50,806 nucleotides of DNA, from positions 1 to 50,806 of the forward strand of contig CAISRC010000084.1 in NCBI GenBank assembly GCA_903887845.1. The letters run 5' to 3'. This document shows, piece by piece, positions 47,776 through 50,806 of the stretch (the first letter of the stretch is position 1; each line of letters opens with the position of its first letter). The stretch is from an uncultured Chlorobiaceae bacterium. Lineage in GTDB: Bacteria > Bacteroidota > Chlorobiia > Chlorobiales > Chlorobiaceae. The notes beneath the pieces are model-generated. The model searched no databases, had not been told where the DNA came from, and worked only from the letters and a program-made list of their open reading frames with translations. The position numbers and the translations under genes were made by a program.

Positions 47776-48768
47776 ATGAACGGACGCGACACTCTAACCA
47801 CTGAAAAGCAGCAAGGCCTTGCCGAAAAGCTTCTCCAGTCAGGAGTCAGCGATGCAAGGCGCAAAATCATTGAAACGGCTCTTGAAAATGTCAACAAGCC
47901 GGGATTCAGGATAGAGCCATCTGCTATTCTTCCGCTCATGAAACCAGTCACCTGGTTTCCTCCCATGTGGGCCTTTGCCTGTGGCGTTGTATCAACTGGC
48001 GAAAATATTGCAGACAACTGGTCTATTCTCCTGAGAGGCGTCCTTCTTGCAGGGCCGCTCATGTGCGCCATGTCGCAAACCATGAACGACTACTTTGACC
48101 GGGAAGTTGATGCCATCAATGAGCCTGAACGCCCGATTCCTGCAGGTAAAATATCAAAATCTGCCAGTTGGCTGATTACCTTCGGACTTATCGTTACAGG
48201 ATTTCTTGTAGCACTCTCCATTCACCCTTATGTCGTCATCATCGCATTTGTCGGAGTGCTGATGTCACACGCCTACTCCGGCCCGCCGATCAGAGCGAAA
48301 AGAAACGGCTGGTTCGGCAATCTTATTGTTGGGCTTGCCTACGAGGGGGTTGCCTGGCTGACAGGGAGTTTTGCAATCACACAAGGCATTCCTTCAGGCC
48401 AGACCATTGCCCTGGCCATTATTTTTTCACTTGGTGCGCATGGCATCATGACACTGAACGACTTCAAATCGATTGTTGGCGACAATATCCGCAAGGTTGC
48501 TTCAATCCCGGTACAACTCGGTAAACAGAGGGCCGCAATCCTGGCCGCTATTATCATGGATGTCGCGCAGCTTGCCGCTATTTCTATTCTGGTGGTCAAA
48601 GGCTCAATGACGACAACGGTAATCGCAATTCTGCTGCTGATAGCACAACTGCCCATGCAAAAAATTCTGATTGCACATCCAGAGGAAAAAGCTGTCTGGT
48701 ACAACGCCTTCGGAACCCTCCTCTATGTTTTATCAATGATGGTCTGCGCTGTAGGGATACGACCCTGA
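47776..48768 (+). CDS. bchG: Bacteriochlorophyll/chlorophyll synthase (UbiA family)
   Basis: Attaches the isoprenoid alcohol tail to (bacterio)chlorophyllide in the membrane, the last step of pigment synthesis. The 330 residues have about eight membrane segments. The first prenyl-diphosphate motif is [19 protein letters not shown], whose INEPxRPIP part is particular to chlorophyll synthases within the UbiA family. [19 protein letters not shown] is closer to BchG than to cyanobacterial ChlG. Green sulfur bacteria have several paralogues (for BChl a, BChl c and Chl a), so the assignment to BchG is probable but not certain. AAAGGAG lies 13 bases before the ATG. Confidence 0.88.
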   Translation: MNGRDTLTTEKQQGLAEKLLQSGVSDARRKIIETALENVNKPGFRIEPSAILPLMKPVTWFPPMWAFACGVVSTGENIADNWSILLRGVLLAGPLMCAMSQTMNDYFDREVDAINEPERPIPAGKISKSASWLITFGLIVTGFLVALSIHPYVVIIAFVGVLMSHAYSGPPIRAKRNGWFGNLIVGLAYEGVAWLTGSFAITQGIPSGQTIALAIIFSLGAHGIMTLNDFKSIVGDNIRKVASIPVQLGKQRAAILAAIIMDVAQLAAISILVVKGSMTTTVIAILLLIAQLPMQKILIAHPEEKAVWYNAFGTLLYVLSMMVCAVGIRP

Positions 48769-48777
48769 AACAATGCG

Positions 48778-48806
48778 TTTCCGGATTACAAAACTATTCG
48801 TATATT
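48778..48806 (+). promoter_or_regulatory. Possible promoter for rpmB
   Basis: TTTCCG (48778-48783), a 17-base spacer and TATATT (48801-48806) lie about 30 bases before the rpmB start. They resemble in form the element before sucC. Confidence 0.35.
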
Positions 48807-48838
48807 CCGGTTCATTTTTTAACACAATTGATCGCACC

Positions 48839-49057
48839 ATGTCCAAAGTTTGTTTACTGACCGGCAAAAGACCCAAGTACGGCAATACGGTGTCACATGC
48901 TAATAACCATGTTCGCACCCGTTTTGAGCCAAACCTCCACACAAAAAGAATCTGGATTGAAGAGGAAAAGCGGTTTGTAAAGGTGAAGCTTTCTGCAAAA
49001 GCCATGAAAATTATTGCCAAAACCGGCACAGCCGAACTCGCCAAGCTGGTAAAGTAA
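48839..49057 (+). CDS. rpmB: 50S ribosomal protein L28
   Basis: A 72-residue ribosomal protein with the L28 signature [41 protein letters not shown] and [13 protein letters not shown]. The frame opens at 48773, but ATG 48839 is the family start. It is followed by a strong terminator. Confidence 0.95.
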   Translation: MSKVCLLTGKRPKYGNTVSHANNHVRTRFEPNLHTKRIWIEEEKRFVKVKLSAKAMKIIAKTGTAELAKLVK

Positions 49058-49100
49058 AGCCGGATTTCGCGTTTACAAAAAAGTTTTCAATATGTTGTAG

Positions 49101-49133
49101 AAGCTCAACCCTTGCATGGTTGAGCTTTTTTTG
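49101..49133 (+). terminator. Intrinsic terminator after rpmB
   Basis: A perfect 10-bp stem (AAGCTCAACC at 49101-49110, GGTTGAGCTT at 49118-49127) with a 7-base loop runs into a T tract. It lies directly before the rnhA start. Confidence 0.85.
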
Positions 49134-49145
49134 TCGATGGAGTCG

Positions 49146-49586
49146 ATGGAAAAAAAAGTGATCATTTACACCGACGGCGCATGCAGCGGCAATCCTGGCC
49201 CGGGCGGCTGGGGGGCATTATTGATGTACGGCTCTTCGATCCGTGAAATTTCGGGATATTCTCCAGCCACGACCAATAACCGCATGGAGCTCAGTGCTGC
49301 AATAGAGGCGCTCGACGCACTCAAGGAGAGGTGCATGGTCGACCTGTACAGCGACTCAAGCTACCTGGTCAACGCCATCAACAACGGATGGCTGAAACGC
49401 TGGACCACCAATAACTGGCAAACTGCTGCAAAAAAAAGTGTTGAAAATATCGATCTTTGGCAAAAAATCCTGACGTTGGTTAAATTGCATGATATCACGT
49501 TTCACAAGGTAAAGGGCCACAGCGACAACCCCTACAACAACCGCTGCGACACACTGGCCCGTGAAGCCATCAAAAGAAAATCATAA
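49146..49586 (+). CDS. rnhA: Ribonuclease HI
   Basis: Degrades the RNA strand of RNA-DNA hybrids. The ~146 residues hold the four catalytic acids: Asp in IYTDGACSGNPGPGG, Glu in NNRMELSAAIEAL, Asp in LYSDSSYLVNAI and Asp in NNRCDTLARE, plus the flexible-loop His in VKGHSDN. The frame opens at 49116, inside the rpmB terminator, so ATG 49137 or 49146 is the start. 49146 gives the standard MEKKVIIYTDG opening, although GGAG is only three bases before it. Confidence 0.92.
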   Translation: MEKKVIIYTDGACSGNPGPGGWGALLMYGSSIREISGYSPATTNNRMELSAAIEALDALKERCMVDLYSDSSYLVNAINNGWLKRWTTNNWQTAAKKSVENIDLWQKILTLVKLHDITFHKVKGHSDNPYNNRCDTLAREAIKRKS

Positions 49587-49597
49587 TCCTTTGCTGT

Positions 49598-50641
49598 ATG
49601 GAGAAGAATCCGGGAGCTGACACAACATCCGCAACACCTGAAAAACGCTCCCTTTTAAAAGGAGCCGGGCTTCTCCTCTCTATCAGTGCTATCAGCACGG
49701 TTTGTTTCCTTCTCATTGTACTCTGGGTTAACTGGTCGAAACCACGCCTTCAACCAGAACCGCTGAGCCCTGAGCTTAAAGCGATAGTTGATCGCATTCC
49801 CGGCAAATCCGATGCCCTTATCTACATTGGTCTTAAAGATATCCGCGAAAGCAGGCTCTGGAAGGAAATCATTCCGGACTCACTGAAAAAAGCCCCGCTT
49901 TTTCAGCCAAAAGGGCAGCTTAACGCTCTCATAAAAGCCGCACAAATCAATCCATCTCTCGACATTGACACCCTTTTGGTCAGCTTCAAACGCCATGGCT
50001 ACAAAGAGCAGAACTACCTTGCTCTTGTCTCAGGGCCCTTGTCACAAAAACTTCCGCCTTCGTTTCTCAGAACACACTGCACGACTGCCGAAATAATCGG
50101 CGGTCATCAATGCTACAGCCTCAATGACTCACTCTGGCTCTCTTCGCTCAGCCCCAGACAGTTAGCCCTGACAAACAACAAAAAAATGCTTGCAGAGTTT
50201 CTTGTTCCGAGTGGAAGCTTTTTTAAGAGGGATACACTCTCTGTGGCACTCATCAACAAGGCGATCTATAAATCACACCTCTGGTTTGCTTTACCATCCG
50301 CCGCATGGACCTCGGGTGCCCTGCAAAGCCTTACCTCAACCAACGAGGGAATAAAAACAATGGGTAACCTGAACCGGATACAGAGCCTTGCACTCTCGTT
50401 AAAATTCAAGGATGGCATTGAGGGACAAAGCGAATGGGTCTATAACACCAATCAGGCGGCTTATTTCGCATCAACATTCCTCTGGGGAGCCGTCAAGCTT
50501 TCCGAATACACCGGAACAAAGACAACCGAACAGACAAAAGAGCTGCTCGACAGAATAAAAATCCAGCAAAACCTCAGATCAGTCATTATTCATACTGACC
50601 TGCCCATAGAACTTTTTGTGGCTGCCAAACAGAAAAAATAA
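49598..50641 (+). CDS. Unknown protein with one N-terminal membrane anchor
   Basis: A 347-residue protein with a polar N-terminus, one membrane segment (about 22-46) and a large soluble region, probably periplasmic. It has no motif that I recognise. The soluble part alternates short hydrophobic strands and helices (for example KSDALIYIGLKDIRESRLW). It begins 11 bases after rnhA and is likely co-transcribed with it. A clear terminator follows. Confidence 0.65.
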   Translation: MEKNPGADTTSATPEKRSLLKGAGLLLSISAISTVCFLLIVLWVNWSKPRLQPEPLSPELKAIVDRIPGKSDALIYIGLKDIRESRLWKEIIPDSLKKAPLFQPKGQLNALIKAAQINPSLDIDTLLVSFKRHGYKEQNYLALVSGPLSQKLPPSFLRTHCTTAEIIGGHQCYSLNDSLWLSSLSPRQLALTNNKKMLAEFLVPSGSFFKRDTLSVALINKAIYKSHLWFALPSAAWTSGALQSLTSTNEGIKTMGNLNRIQSLALSLKFKDGIEGQSEWVYNTNQAAYFASTFLWGAVKLSEYTGTKTTEQTKELLDRIKIQQNLRSVIIHTDLPIELFVAAKQKK

Positions 50642-50718
50642 GCCTGACTCAAGCCTCACGCATAAAACCCTGAAAGTAGGATAAAGCGAACACATTAACG
50701 AAAAACATCACCGAGCAG

Positions 50719-50749
50719 GCACGATTTTCAAGCAAAATCGTGCTTTTTT
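50719..50749 (+). terminator. Intrinsic terminator after the last gene
   Basis: A perfect 10-bp stem (GCACGATTTT at 50719-50728, AAAATCGTGC at 50734-50743) with a 5-base loop is followed by six T. It ends the rnhA/unknown-protein transcript. Confidence 0.85.
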
Positions 50750-50806
50750 CTTGCTTTTTAACGTGTACGTATTTATATTAAGGCAGACACGCTAAATAGG
50801 AGCAAA

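Overview
The window looks like a piece of a chromosome from a green sulfur bacterium (Chlorobiaceae, Chlorobium/Pelodictyon type). The strongest marker is a (bacterio)chlorophyll synthase gene. Consistent markers are a succinyl-CoA ligase beta subunit (used in the reductive TCA cycle), oxygen-independent coproporphyrinogen oxidase, a pyrophosphate-type phosphofructokinase, an alpha-glucan phosphorylase, a carbamoyl-phosphate synthase large subunit present only as its C-terminal half, and a DnaG primase with a degenerate zinc site. I cannot name the species. No tRNA, rRNA, CRISPR array or transposase gene was seen.

Layout. 1-635: tail of an unidentified gene and a long AT-rich gap. 636-5568: three-gene exopolysaccharide cassette (outer-membrane TPR/beta-barrel protein, processive GT2 synthase, GH8 lipoprotein) resembling a stripped-down cellulose system. 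5757-6935: sucC. 7048-11241 (minus): TolC-MacA-MacB-type tripartite exporter. 11473-16066: ABC-F ATPase, Gfo/Idh/MocA oxidoreductase, hemN. 16255-20389: purE, DUF985 cupin, NDH-2 with a coupled small membrane protein, argD, DUF3098-like membrane protein. 20386-23034 (minus): exbB-exbD-exbD-tonB. 23307-33595: dnaG, glyA, ribBA, carB C-half, ferritin-like protein, metallophosphoesterase, glucan phosphorylase. 33689-41280: pyrD, DUF4407 protein, ispF, FtsX-like permease, PPi-type phosphofructokinase, ilvE, holB. 41281-45059: accessory island. 45060-50641: cutA, M24 peptidase, trpD, bchG, rpmB, rnhA and an unknown membrane-anchored protein.

The accessory island, between holB and cutA, is the most unusual part. 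It holds two closely related NotI-family restriction-endonuclease-like genes in convergent orientation, as an inverted duplication that includes an identical run of 50 bp. Each nuclease domain is fused to an N-terminal segment that resembles a ferritin-like helical domain, followed by 42-residue repeats: three in one copy and one in the other. The minus-strand copy is preceded by, and overlaps, a small gene that also looks ferritin-like. The plus-strand copy keeps only the last ~20 codons of that small gene. Between the two nucleases lie an orphan Nif11-like peptide gene and a perfect 23-bp inverted repeat. No DNA methyltransferase gene is present in the window.

Most other genes are housekeeping and metabolic: light-harvesting pigment and haem synthesis, carbon and glycogen metabolism, amino-acid, purine, pyrimidine and riboflavin synthesis, replication (dnaG, holB, rnhA) and envelope transport. 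They are tightly packed, often with overlapping starts and stops.
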